Source: an uncultured Psychroserpens sp. (lineage in GTDB: Bacteria; Bacteroidota; Bacteroidia; Flavobacteriales; Flavobacteriaceae). From it: DNA of 64,000 nucleotides. Where the stretch lies: the NCBI RefSeq assembly GCF_947501425.1, contig NZ_CANMVN010000004.1:62001-126000 (forward strand), given 5' to 3'. Each line of letters opens with the position of its first letter. Position 1 is the first letter of the stretch. The position numbers and the translations under genes were made by a program. Shown piece by piece: positions 25,281 to 33,767 of the stretch. The notes below the pieces were generated by a model. That model was not told where the DNA came from and made no database searches. It saw nothing but the letters and a program-made list of their open reading frames with translations.

Positions 25281-26471
25281 TTAAGCTAAAACAGCCTGTA
25301 CTTTATCTGCTGCTTCTTGGAATTCTGTAGCACTCATCACATCTAAACCAGAATTGTCGATTAATTCTTTAGCGATATCGGCATTTGTTCCTTGTAAACG
25401 AACGATGATGGGTACTTCTATGTTACCCATATTTTTATAAGCATCAATAACCCCTTGTGCAACACGATCACAACGTACAATTCCACCAAAAATATTGATC
25501 AAGATTGCTTTAACTGCAGGATCTTTTAATATAATTTGGAATGCGGCCTCTACACGAGCAGCATCTGCTGTACCACCAACATCTAAGAAGTTAGCTGGCT
25601 CACCTCCTGCTTGTTTGATCAAATCCATTGTTGCCATTGCTAATCCAGCACCATTCACCATACAACCTACATTTCCATCAAGATCAACATAGTTTAATCC
25701 TAATTTACCAGCTTCAACCTCAATTGGGTTCTCTTCACGTAAGTCACGTAGTTCTGCCAAATCTTTATGTCTGAATAAGGCATTGTCATCTAAGGTTACT
25801 TTAGCATCTACAGCCATGATCTTATCATCACTTGTTTTCAACACAGGATTGATTTCAAATAACGACGAATCAGATTTCTCATAAGCTGTATACAAAGATG
25901 TCACAAACTTGGTCATATCCTTAAATGCAGCTCCTGATAATCCAAGGTTAAATGCTACTTTACGAGCTTGGAATGGTAAAATACCTGTAGCTGGATCAAT
26001 TTCTTCAGTAAATATTAAATGAGGAGTTTCTTCAGCAACCGTTTCAATATCCATTCCACCTTCAGTAGAATACATGATCATATTACGACCGTTACTACGA
26101 TTTAATAAAACCGACATGTAATACTCTTCTGGTTCTGAATCTCCTGGATAGTAAACATCTTCTGCAACTAATACCTGGTGTACACGTTTTCCTTCAGCTG
26201 AAGTTTGCGGAGTTACCAGATCCATACCAATAATTTGTCCTGCAATAGTTTTAACTTCGTCTAAGTTCTTAGCTAACTTAACTCCACCACCTTTTCCACG
26301 GCCACCTGCGTGAACTTGTGCTTTAATAACGTGCCAACCTGTTCCAGTATCTTCAGTTAATTTCTTAGCTGCTGCCACTGCTTCATCAGCATTTTGTGCT
26401 ACAATACCACGTTGAATACGTACGCCAAAACTGCTTAATAATTCTTTTCCTTGATATTCGTGTAAATTCAT
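25281..26471 (-). CDS. sucC: Succinyl-CoA ligase (ADP-forming) beta subunit
   Basis: TCA-cycle enzyme forming ATP and succinate from succinyl-CoA, together with the alpha subunit SucD (not in the window). 396 aa. ATP-grasp N-terminus begins MNLHEYQGKELLSSFGV; nucleotide site VHAGGRGKGGGVKLAKN; C-terminal CoA-ligase fold with FLDVGGTADAARVEAAF and ILINIFGGIVRCD. Full family length. Preceded by a consensus promoter and followed by its own terminator, so it is transcribed alone. Confidence 0.98.
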   Translation of the reverse strand: MNLHEYQGKELLSSFGVRIQRGIVAQNADEAVAAAKKLTEDTGTGWHVIKAQVHAGGRGKGGGVKLAKNLDEVKTIAGQIIGMDLVTPQTSAEGKRVHQVLVAEDVYYPGDSEPEEYYMSVLLNRSNGRNMIMYSTEGGMDIETVAEETPHLIFTEEIDPATGILPFQARKVAFNLGLSGAAFKDMTKFVTSLYTAYEKSDSSLFEINPVLKTSDDKIMAVDAKVTLDDNALFRHKDLAELRDLREENPIEVEAGKLGLNYVDLDGNVGCMVNGAGLAMATMDLIKQAGGEPANFLDVGGTADAARVEAAFQIILKDPAVKAILINIFGGIVRCDRVAQGVIDAYKNMGNIEVPIIVRLQGTNADIAKELIDNSGLDVMSATEFQEAADKVQAVLA

Positions 26472-26529
26472 TTGGTTTAGAAATTTTTGGTTCGTCTTCG
26501 ATTACTTTCCGAAGTCATTTTTACGAGCA

Positions 26530-26560
26530 CAAAAATAAACATACTAAAAGTTTTTACCAA
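26530..26560 (-). promoter_or_regulatory. sucC promoter
   Basis: On the minus strand: TTG (complement of 26558-26560), 20 nt, TATTTTTG (complement of 26530-26537). This matches the Bacteroidota housekeeping promoter exactly. The predicted start leaves a leader of ~55 nt. Confidence 0.65.
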
Positions 26561-26643
26561 TAGTTTTTAGTATTGATTTAGACACTAGATCTTCTTTCAA
26601 AAAAAACGCAACGTTCCTCTCTTTTTATTTTAAATGAACAGTA

Positions 26644-27300
26644 TCAGGTTTTTAATCTTTTAATTACTGAAAAAGCTCGATCTACCAAATGATCTTCCAC
26701 CACAATAGTAAACTCATTTGTGGTAGAAACCACCTCGTATAATGTGATATTTTCCCAGGCTAATCGCTTAAAAATCTGATAATATAATCCTGCAATCTTA
26801 GAATTACCTTTAGGTAGATAAATACTTATAGCCGATAATTTATCTTGTGCTCCAATTTGAGTTTCATTTATAAAAGCCTTTAAAATACTCTCTTTCTCTG
26901 AAGTGGATATGATTATATTGCTTTCAAACATACCCCGTGTAAAAGCATAAAAAATTTGGTTATTGGCACCAATGCTTTCTAAAACCTGCGAGTGACTGTC
27001 AATTAAGGTTTTCGAATTTTGAAATGTAAAATCACTTAAATCTGAACGTACAGTAATATCACCCAAATTCTTAAATGTATGCTTTATACGTTTAGAGTTT
27101 TCAATATTTAAAGGTTGCTGATAGCGTCTCAAGGCCATCATGATAGCACCATCTTTTACTGGTTTTCTTAGCATTTCGGAGATAGGTTTATTTAAATCTT
27201 TGGCTAAAGCAGAAAAATTAATGATTTGTCGTGATAAGCCCTCTTCCAAAAAAGGACTTGATACTATGATGTCTTGAACACAAGATGCTATTGTTTTCAA
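26644..27300 (-). CDS. HTH-ACT domain protein (aspartate-kinase-like regulatory domain)
   Basis: 218 aa. No ATG start: the frame opens with TTG at 27300 (next residues KTIASCVQDIIV), and an in-frame stop lies just upstream, so TTG is the best start. Residues ~1-60 look like a small helical DNA-binding or dimer domain (SRQIINFSALAKDLNKPISEML). The rest has two ACT-like halves, the second being KLSAISIYLPKGNSKIAGLYYQIFKRLAW with VVSTTNEFTIVVED, as in aspartate kinase regulatory tails. No kinase domain is present. It diverges from lysA, so it may sense lysine or another amino acid and control that gene (inference). Confidence 0.7.
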   Translation of the reverse strand: MKTIASCVQDIIVSSPFLEEGLSRQIINFSALAKDLNKPISEMLRKPVKDGAIMMALRRYQQPLNIENSKRIKHTFKNLGDITVRSDLSDFTFQNSKTLIDSHSQVLESIGANNQIFYAFTRGMFESNIIISTSEKESILKAFINETQIGAQDKLSAISIYLPKGNSKIAGLYYQIFKRLAWENITLYEVVSTTNEFTIVVEDHLVDRAFSVIKRLKT

Positions 27301-27375
27301 TTTGTTAACTATTTAACATTTTGTGTAAATTTAGCAATATTTTTTAATATTTATGTTTATAGAAAGGATTACTAC

Positions 27376-27383
27376 TACTTTTG
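27376..27383 (+). promoter_or_regulatory. Candidate -7 box of lysA
   Basis: TACTTTTG matches TAnnTTTG, 33 nt before the lysA ATG. The -33 position holds ATG (27353), a weak substitute for TTG, with 20-nt spacing. Confidence 0.45.
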
Positions 27384-27415
27384 GCGGACTAAAAAAAATT
27401 CAAATATTTTAAATA

Positions 27416-28621
27416 ATGAAACCAAATACCTTACTGCAGATAGCAAAGGACTTCGGAAGCCCTGTATATGTTTATGATTCTGAAAAGATTAAATTTCAGT
27501 ATAATCGTTTAACATCAGCGTTTGGCAAAGTCAAACATTTAAAATTGAATTACGCCGTAAAAGCATTGTCTAATATTTCGGTTTTAAAAATCTTCAATCA
27601 GTTGGGGTCTGGTTTGGATACTGTCTCGATACAGGAGGTACAACTAGGATTAAAAGCTGGGTTTAAACCAGAACAAATCATATACACACCCAATGGTGTT
27701 TCGCTCGAAGAAATTGAAAAAGCTGCAAAACTAGGTGTTCAAATTAATATAGACAACCTATCCATATTGGAGCAGTTTGGAACAAGACACCCAAAAACTC
27801 CTGTTTGCATCAGGATCAATCCGCATGTTATGGCTGGAGGAAACACCAATATTTCAGTTGGACATATAGATAGCAAATTTGGAATTTCAATACATCAAAT
27901 TCCGCATTTGTTACGAATAGTTGAGAATACCAATATGACTATAAATGGTATTCACATGCACACAGGAAGTGATATCCTAGATATTGATGTGTTCTTATAT
28001 GCCAGTGAAATCCTCTTTGATACTGCTAAAAACTTCAAAAATCTAGATTTTATTGATTTTGGTTCTGGTTTTAAAGTGCCTTATAAAACTGGTGACATTG
28101 AAACCAACATTGAAGAATTGGGAAAAAAGCTATCTAAACGTTTTAATGAGTTCTGTAAAGACTATGGAAAAGAGCTCACTTTAGCATTTGAACCAGGAAA
28201 GTTTTTAGTAAGTGAAGCCGGATATTTTTTAACACGTGTTAATGTAGTAAAACAAACCACATCTACTGTTTTTGCACAGGTAGATTCAGGATTTAATCAT
28301 TTAATAAGACCTATGCTTTACGGATCGCAACATGAGATCATCAACATCTCTAATCCTAATGGTCGTGAACGTTTTTATTCGGTTGTAGGTTATATCTGCG
28401 AAACCGACACCTTTGCCAATAACAGACGTATTAATGAAATTTCCGAAGATGATATTTTAGCATTTAAAAACGCAGGCGCCTATTGTTATTCAATGGCCTC
28501 TAATTATAATTCTCGCTATCGTCCTGCTGAAGTGTTATGGCATAACAAAAAAGCACATTTGATACGGAAACGGGAAACGTTTGACGACATCTTAAATAAT
28601 CAAATTGAAATACAGATCTAA
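27416..28621 (+). CDS. lysA: Diaminopimelate decarboxylase
   Basis: Last step of lysine synthesis: PLP-dependent decarboxylation of meso-diaminopimelate, cytosolic dimer. 401 aa. The PLP lysine is in LNYAVKALSN; HMHTGSDI and DFGSGFKVPY supply phosphate and substrate contacts; FEPGKFLVSEAG is the typical Arg/Gly loop region; active-site Cys in YICETDTF; PLP-stacking tail AGAYCYSMASNYNSR. Ends directly against the convergent gene at 28622 with no intergenic base. Confidence 0.96.
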   Translation: MKPNTLLQIAKDFGSPVYVYDSEKIKFQYNRLTSAFGKVKHLKLNYAVKALSNISVLKIFNQLGSGLDTVSIQEVQLGLKAGFKPEQIIYTPNGVSLEEIEKAAKLGVQINIDNLSILEQFGTRHPKTPVCIRINPHVMAGGNTNISVGHIDSKFGISIHQIPHLLRIVENTNMTINGIHMHTGSDILDIDVFLYASEILFDTAKNFKNLDFIDFGSGFKVPYKTGDIETNIEELGKKLSKRFNEFCKDYGKELTLAFEPGKFLVSEAGYFLTRVNVVKQTTSTVFAQVDSGFNHLIRPMLYGSQHEIINISNPNGRERFYSVVGYICETDTFANNRRINEISEDDILAFKNAGAYCYSMASNYNSRYRPAEVLWHNKKAHLIRKRETFDDILNNQIEIQI

Positions 28622-30991
28622 TCAATTTCCAAGATCTATTTGTTGAGAGATCAACTCGCGATTATTTACAACACCTTCTATAAATAGTTTTACAGGTGCA
28701 TGGTTATTATAGGCTTTGATCTTAAGTATGCCATTGGCATCTAGCTTTGCGTTTGCAATCCAATCGATAACTCCGTAAGCATTAAAAAACTTAGAATCGT
28801 ATGAGTTGTATTTAGGAATATAAAATCGCTGAGGCGTGGTATAGGTTAGAGGTATGTCATAAGTTGTAAAGCTTATTTTAGGAGTTACCTCAAATTGTTT
28901 ATTAGGGTCTGTCACTATTCTTATAACACCAGCTCCTCCTCTTATTCCTTCTCCTGCGCCTCCTTTGTTGATCACTACGTAATCTACATTTTGCATACTA
29001 AAATTATTAAGGATATTTAAGTCGACCAATATCACATTATCCAAATAAATTAATGGTACTGACGTTGCATTTATGGACGCAATATTTCTATTAAATATCC
29101 TAAAAATAGAATATCCTCCAGTTAACGGATCTTCATCAGGTGTTTCTTCTACATAAAACCCTCTCTCACTTATAAATTGAGCAAAAGTGCGATAAAATTG
29201 TCGCTCTCTTTCTCCAAACTCTGTAATTTGTCCAAGTGTTTTATTTTGTAATTTTTCAATTCTAGTATACTTCTTTTTTGCATACAATTTCACCTCATCC
29301 AATTCCTCTACGTCTTTAAATGTCTCAACATCAGTTGCAGCATATGTATTAGCTTCTACAATTGATTTAGGTTGGTAATTGGTATTAAATCCTAAAATTT
29401 TTGATGGCGAAAATTGCAAGACAACATTTGACGCTCCAACACCTCCATTTCGTCTTATTTCTCCTATTCTGATTTGTTCATCATCTAATGGGAAAAAGCC
29501 ACGTTTTTCAAAAGATTTCTCTTCGGCAGATAAGGTTAACACTTCTGAACTGGTATTGATATTTGGATAGATCAACAGGCTCTTACCTTTACTATTGTTA
29601 GCATTGATGGTGTAATTGATGCCAACCTCAAAATCATAGACAGGTTCAGGTGGTGCATTGAAAATAGTGGTCCAATCATAGCTGCTCCAACCTTGAGTGA
29701 GCATGAGATTGTCTAGTTCATATTTCTTTTCTTGTGAGATATCAGTAAAATAATAGGATGCTTGTTCTACTGTGCTTTTTAAGTAAGGTTGAAGGTACAC
29801 AGCCGATATGATATTGTGATGGTGTCTATAACTTTTACTTTCATTAGGTAATACTGAAATACTTAAGTTTTGCAACTGCTCTACATTGACATTTGACACA
29901 GATAATTTGATCTCAATACTATCGTTAGCAATCTCATTAAATGTTGCGTTATTTACTGTCTTTAATGGTAAATCATTGTAATTGAAATATAAACGTTCTG
30001 CTATAGGATTGTAAGTCTCATCAAATAATGTAAACATATTAACTCCAGTATATAAGTTATTATGCGTTATTGTAGTTGTAAATTTAGTGTTCCCATTAAA
30101 ACTGATAGCAGCCTCACTTGCCTCACTTCCATTGTGGATGACTAATGTGTAATTTTTGTTTCCTACGGTATCAAAAGAAGCATCATTAGTCTTTAAACTT
30201 AACGTAATGGCGTTCTTACCTGGTACCTCTTGTATTGAGAGCAGAACTCCAATATCTTTTGGTTTTGGTAATTTGATATTCGCTTTGGTGTCATTGTAAA
30301 CATACTCAATCGTGTACTCTTCATTTGGATCTGGCGTTAATAGTAACTTCCCAATTCCAAATCTATTTAAGACTGTTGATGTGATTTTATTTCTACTTTT
30401 ATCTAAAATACTTACTTCCAAATTCGAAATACCTAAGCCTAAACTATTTTTAGCAATAACACCGACGGTATTTTCTGTACCTGACAGGAAGTGTCCACTC
30501 TCGGGCAACACCTGAACATCAATATCTTGAGCAGCTGCAACTGGCTTATCTGTAGTTTTATCAGAGGGATTAATTACTTGAAAATTTTCTAAATAGTAAT
30601 TGTGTTCATCAGGAAAATTTCTAGACCAGTTGGTATAGCTTTTAAACTTGTACTCTCCACTAGTATAAGTACTATCAATCATAAATTCTCCTCTGGTAAC
30701 ACCTAGATTCATCATGAGTAATTTTTCTGCTATAACCTTGTCGTTCTTATCCAGTATTTGACAATACAAATTAGCTGTATTTTCCGAAAGCTCTTTAATA
30801 TCCTTATGAAATACATAAGCATTAAAACCCAGCATTTCACCGGAAATGTAAGTCGACTTGTTCAAGTGCACATAGACCTGCTCTCTGGAAAGATCTGTGT
30901 AATCTTCATAAGCATCGATGAGTTCACCTGGCTCTTGAGTAAATCCTAAGGCAAAAATAAAGACAAAACAAAGAGACAATACTTTCTTCAT
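28622..30991 (-). CDS. MG2-like / TonB-plug domain envelope protein without barrel
   Basis: 789 aa, signal peptide MKKVLSLCFVFIFALGFTQ. The N-terminus resembles macroglobulin-type MG2 strands (SREQVYVHLNKSTYISGEML), with more Ig-like strands to ~550. A connector with VKLYAKKKYTRIEKLQNKT leads to a TonB-receptor plug-like domain (~590-690: VPLIYLDNVILVDLNILNN, VDYVVINKGGAGEGIRGGAG, GVIRIVTDP). A normal receptor would continue into a 22-strand barrel; here only ~100 residues follow. Such proteins may act at the outer membrane with other subunits. It starts 4 nt after the 30996 gene and is almost certainly co-transcribed with it. Confidence 0.82.
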   Translation of the reverse strand: MKKVLSLCFVFIFALGFTQEPGELIDAYEDYTDLSREQVYVHLNKSTYISGEMLGFNAYVFHKDIKELSENTANLYCQILDKNDKVIAEKLLMMNLGVTRGEFMIDSTYTSGEYKFKSYTNWSRNFPDEHNYYLENFQVINPSDKTTDKPVAAAQDIDVQVLPESGHFLSGTENTVGVIAKNSLGLGISNLEVSILDKSRNKITSTVLNRFGIGKLLLTPDPNEEYTIEYVYNDTKANIKLPKPKDIGVLLSIQEVPGKNAITLSLKTNDASFDTVGNKNYTLVIHNGSEASEAAISFNGNTKFTTTITHNNLYTGVNMFTLFDETYNPIAERLYFNYNDLPLKTVNNATFNEIANDSIEIKLSVSNVNVEQLQNLSISVLPNESKSYRHHHNIISAVYLQPYLKSTVEQASYYFTDISQEKKYELDNLMLTQGWSSYDWTTIFNAPPEPVYDFEVGINYTINANNSKGKSLLIYPNINTSSEVLTLSAEEKSFEKRGFFPLDDEQIRIGEIRRNGGVGASNVVLQFSPSKILGFNTNYQPKSIVEANTYAATDVETFKDVEELDEVKLYAKKKYTRIEKLQNKTLGQITEFGERERQFYRTFAQFISERGFYVEETPDEDPLTGGYSIFRIFNRNIASINATSVPLIYLDNVILVDLNILNNFSMQNVDYVVINKGGAGEGIRGGAGVIRIVTDPNKQFEVTPKISFTTYDIPLTYTTPQRFYIPKYNSYDSKFFNAYGVIDWIANAKLDANGILKIKAYNNHAPVKLFIEGVVNNRELISQQIDLGN

Positions 30992-30995
30992 AATA

Positions 30996-32522
30996 TTACT
31001 TATTAGTTTTTAAAGGTGTATTCATCCAGTAATCTTCATCTGCTCCTGTATCATTTACTTCAGCCTCTGATAATGGCTTGTACTTTTTAATAAAGCTTAA
31101 ATCATTAGGTTTTGCTTTGTTCTCAAAAATATCTTGAGTAAAAAACTCTCTGAACTGATAGCCCTGGATATTAGGATTTTTTAGAAGTTTTCGATTAGTG
31201 ACGTCATAAATATTTTTGATTCGGTATTCAAAATCTTTCATTTCAAGTCCTTTTTCTAATACAGATTTAGGTAAACTCCAATCTGCAATAGTTACTCTTA
31301 CGGTTTGTTTATCAATAATTTCAAAAGATTCTACCTGCAATTTCTTTTTTTGATACTTAAACTTAAAATCTCTTCTATCTACAGTACTGACCTTCAATTT
31401 ATTATTGAATTTTACGTGAAACGCTCTTTCAGGCACAACAAACTCAACATTTTCAATGTCAAATGTAAAATCATCACTAACTACAAATCTGTTATTGAAT
31501 GTAATATAATTCAAGTACATCATCTCCCCTTTTGGCTGGTATTCAATTTCTACTTCAAAAAGCGGATCTGAATTATTGACCTCAAAAACACTATACTCTA
31601 ACTTATGGATAGCAAAGTTCTGTTTTGCTATATAAATTTTTCCTTTAGCCAAATGACTTGAACCAATCAAGAATTTTTTGGCTTTAAATCCTATTTCATA
31701 GATCACATCGTCATTGAGATATACTTTTCTAAGAACTTCAAATTCATGATTTTCTAAGAACTTCTTTTTAAACACGTAAACGAATGAAAAGCTCAGATGT
31801 TCAAAATTTCGTATTGGGTTATGAATGTTTAAAATGCCCAATTCATTTCCACCCTGTCCAGAGAGTATGGTATTCTGAATATACTTAGATTGACCATCAT
31901 ACTCAGCTAATAGTTTTTTATCTCGAGGAAAATCATTGTTTTCTTTGTAACTTAAAATAGCGCTTTCGTTATAGTCATCCATCATAATATCCGTTTGAAA
32001 CCCAGCGTCAAACGATTCAATGATCGCTTCATTTAAATTATAATATTCATCTCTAATGATTTGGTAATCTCTGTAATATCCTATGGAAGCATATTTATTA
32101 GATGGATAATTATTTGGAATGTTTGCAATAGCCTTTTTAACTAATGTATAAGCATTTATGTCGCTACTTGGCTTTCTCTTTCCTTTAATCAGTATTTGAT
32201 CTAGACCTTCTATTTTAGTGTTTAAATTGATGATGTTAGTTTGTAGATCATTAAGAGAAGACAAGGCAATTTTCTTGGTTTCATATCCCAAACAGGATAC
32301 AATTATGGTATCCTTAGCTGCTTTATAACGATAAGGGATTCTAAAATCGCCATCCACATTAGCTACCACACCTTTACTACTATTTTTAATTTGAACGGTA
32401 GCATAAGGAACAGGATAAGTTGTACCTGTTTCCATAACCTTACAAAAAATTTCTTCAACATTTTGGGAATAACAAAACGTTGCGAAAAAGATTATACATA
32501 CTGATAAAATTCTCTGTTTCAT
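30996..32522 (-). CDS. Carboxypeptidase-regulatory-like envelope protein
   Basis: 508 aa, signal peptide MKQRILSVCIIFFATFCYSQ. Residues ~22-105 are a CarboxypepD_reg-like domain (PVPYATVQIKNSSKGVVANVDGDFRI, DTIIVSCLGYETKKI), often found at the N-terminus of outer-membrane receptors. The remainder (YASIGYYRDYQIIRDEYYNLNEA, KGKIYIAKQNFAIHKLEYSV) is beta-rich and resembles the large unknown region found behind this domain in Bacteroidota. Upstream partner of the plug protein; I infer a two-component outer-membrane assembly, substrate unknown. Confidence 0.8.
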   Translation of the reverse strand: MKQRILSVCIIFFATFCYSQNVEEIFCKVMETGTTYPVPYATVQIKNSSKGVVANVDGDFRIPYRYKAAKDTIIVSCLGYETKKIALSSLNDLQTNIINLNTKIEGLDQILIKGKRKPSSDINAYTLVKKAIANIPNNYPSNKYASIGYYRDYQIIRDEYYNLNEAIIESFDAGFQTDIMMDDYNESAILSYKENNDFPRDKKLLAEYDGQSKYIQNTILSGQGGNELGILNIHNPIRNFEHLSFSFVYVFKKKFLENHEFEVLRKVYLNDDVIYEIGFKAKKFLIGSSHLAKGKIYIAKQNFAIHKLEYSVFEVNNSDPLFEVEIEYQPKGEMMYLNYITFNNRFVVSDDFTFDIENVEFVVPERAFHVKFNNKLKVSTVDRRDFKFKYQKKKLQVESFEIIDKQTVRVTIADWSLPKSVLEKGLEMKDFEYRIKNIYDVTNRKLLKNPNIQGYQFREFFTQDIFENKAKPNDLSFIKKYKPLSEAEVNDTGADEDYWMNTPLKTNK

Positions 32523-32537
32523 TAGATTCTAAGTTAT

Positions 32538-32912
32538 TTATAGATCTTTATAAAATACTAATCCATTGTTATCCATATCATAAAAACCAAACTCTCTTGT
32601 TCCCCAAGGCGTATCCTTCAAACTTGTATTATTATGAAATACTGAACGTGCTTTATATACTTCGAAAAGTATATCTACCTCATCAACATAAATTCTAAGT
32701 AAAGCACTATCCATACCATTCTCCCAATCCTTTTCGTCGTGCCATTGTAAGTGAATTTCAATGCCATCTTTTCTAACTCCTGCATAACTTGGGTGATCTC
32801 CAGTATCTTTAAATGCTAGTTTGAAGCCGAGTTTTTCAACATAATATTGAATGGCTTCAGTAACATTCTTAACAGGCAAAACAGGATGTATTTGTTTTAG
32901 ATATGCAGACAT
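32538..32912 (-). CDS. VOC (glyoxalase/bleomycin-resistance) family protein
   Basis: 124 aa vicinal-oxygen-chelate fold: IHPVLPVKNVTEAIQYYVEKLGF at the start, GIEIHLQWHDE and FGFYDMDNNGLVFYKD at the end. His and Glu of the usual metal site are present. Specific substrate cannot be told; small members bind antibiotics or act as dioxygenases or isomerases. It ends 15 nt before the 32522 gene and may be first in that operon. Confidence 0.85.
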   Translation of the reverse strand: MSAYLKQIHPVLPVKNVTEAIQYYVEKLGFKLAFKDTGDHPSYAGVRKDGIEIHLQWHDEKDWENGMDSALLRIYVDEVDILFEVYKARSVFHNNTSLKDTPWGTREFGFYDMDNNGLVFYKDL

Positions 32913-33039
32913 TCAGTATTTTATTTGTAAGATAAGTATTATAAAATTCAAAAAAAAATCAATTTAATCTGAATCAATTAATATAGCATTAACAATTTTG
33001 TTTAATCTTTTTTAATAAATTGTAAACAAATATAATTAT

Positions 33040-33183
33040 ATGAAAAAGCAACAACACTACATGAGTTACAGAACACCAGCCGACATGCATTCTGATGGTG
33101 TATATTTTAATGAAGAACTCCTAGCGAGAAAACAAGCTATTGACGAACAACTTCAAAAAATAAATGAGCGTAAAGGATCTTGA
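33040..33183 (+). CDS. Small hypothetical protein (47 aa)
   Basis: ATG 33040 to TGA 33181. The protein (MKKQQHYMSYRTPADMHS, then a helical YFNEELLARKQAIDEQLQKI) is soluble and ends in a likely amphipathic helix. A second Met lies at residue 8. The A-rich stretch before the start suits flavobacterial initiation. It converges on the next gene with a 1-nt gap. Its codon use looks normal for the region, but I recognise no family. Confidence 0.45.
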   Translation: MKKQQHYMSYRTPADMHSDGVYFNEELLARKQAIDEQLQKINERKGS

Positions 33184-33184
33184 G

Positions 33185-33760
33185 TTACTCTTTGACTGTA
33201 CCTCTAAAATGGTCTACGTTAGAATTAATTGGATTCCCGCTCGATCGTCGGTAGGATGCTAATTGTCCGCAATGCCAAATGGCATCAGCAATTGGACCAT
33301 TAACTTGGTTCCAAAATGGAATTTCGGTTGTACCAAAAATAATTTTGTACTGAGAAATATCATCACTATTCCTAAGAATATCTGCTGCAGTTTTCAAATT
33401 GATAAGTGTCTGTTTACGTTTATCTTCATAAGACATTGCTGACTTATCAACTTTACCATTACTTTTTTTAAGTGTAGAATTCACAATAATATAAGACAAG
33501 TCTAAGATATGATCAATAGTTTCTCCTGTAGAACGCGATTCACTATTAGGCTTATACTTTAGGTCTTTATTTGTCAAATTCTTACTAGCCCAATGAAATC
33601 TAAATCCGAGAGCATCAACCATTCTTGCAGCCATAGTTCCAGCTGTAAATGTCTCTGAATATTCAGGTACTTGATAATACGGAATGTTATTTTTTTTAAG
33701 TTCTTGTGAAAATGTTGCTACCGAAATTACAAATGCCAGTACTGATAATATATACTTCAT
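33185..33760 (-). CDS. Exported DinB-like four-helix protein
   Basis: 191 aa, signal peptide (MKYILSVLAFVISVATFSQ). The mature part has the DinB/DfsB-like helix pattern: MVDALGFRFHWASKNLTNKDLKYKP, ETIDHILDLSYIIVNSTL and IADAIWHCGQLASYRRSSGNPI, with three spaced His that usually hold a metal. DinB relatives transfer or hydrolyse thiol conjugates, but export is unusual and the activity is unknown. It follows the M28 peptidase by 7 nt in the same direction, so one operon. Confidence 0.75.
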   Translation of the reverse strand: MKYILSVLAFVISVATFSQELKKNNIPYYQVPEYSETFTAGTMAARMVDALGFRFHWASKNLTNKDLKYKPNSESRSTGETIDHILDLSYIIVNSTLKKSNGKVDKSAMSYEDKRKQTLINLKTAADILRNSDDISQYKIIFGTTEIPFWNQVNGPIADAIWHCGQLASYRRSSGNPINSNVDHFRGTVKE

Positions 33761-33767
33761 ATTGTCT

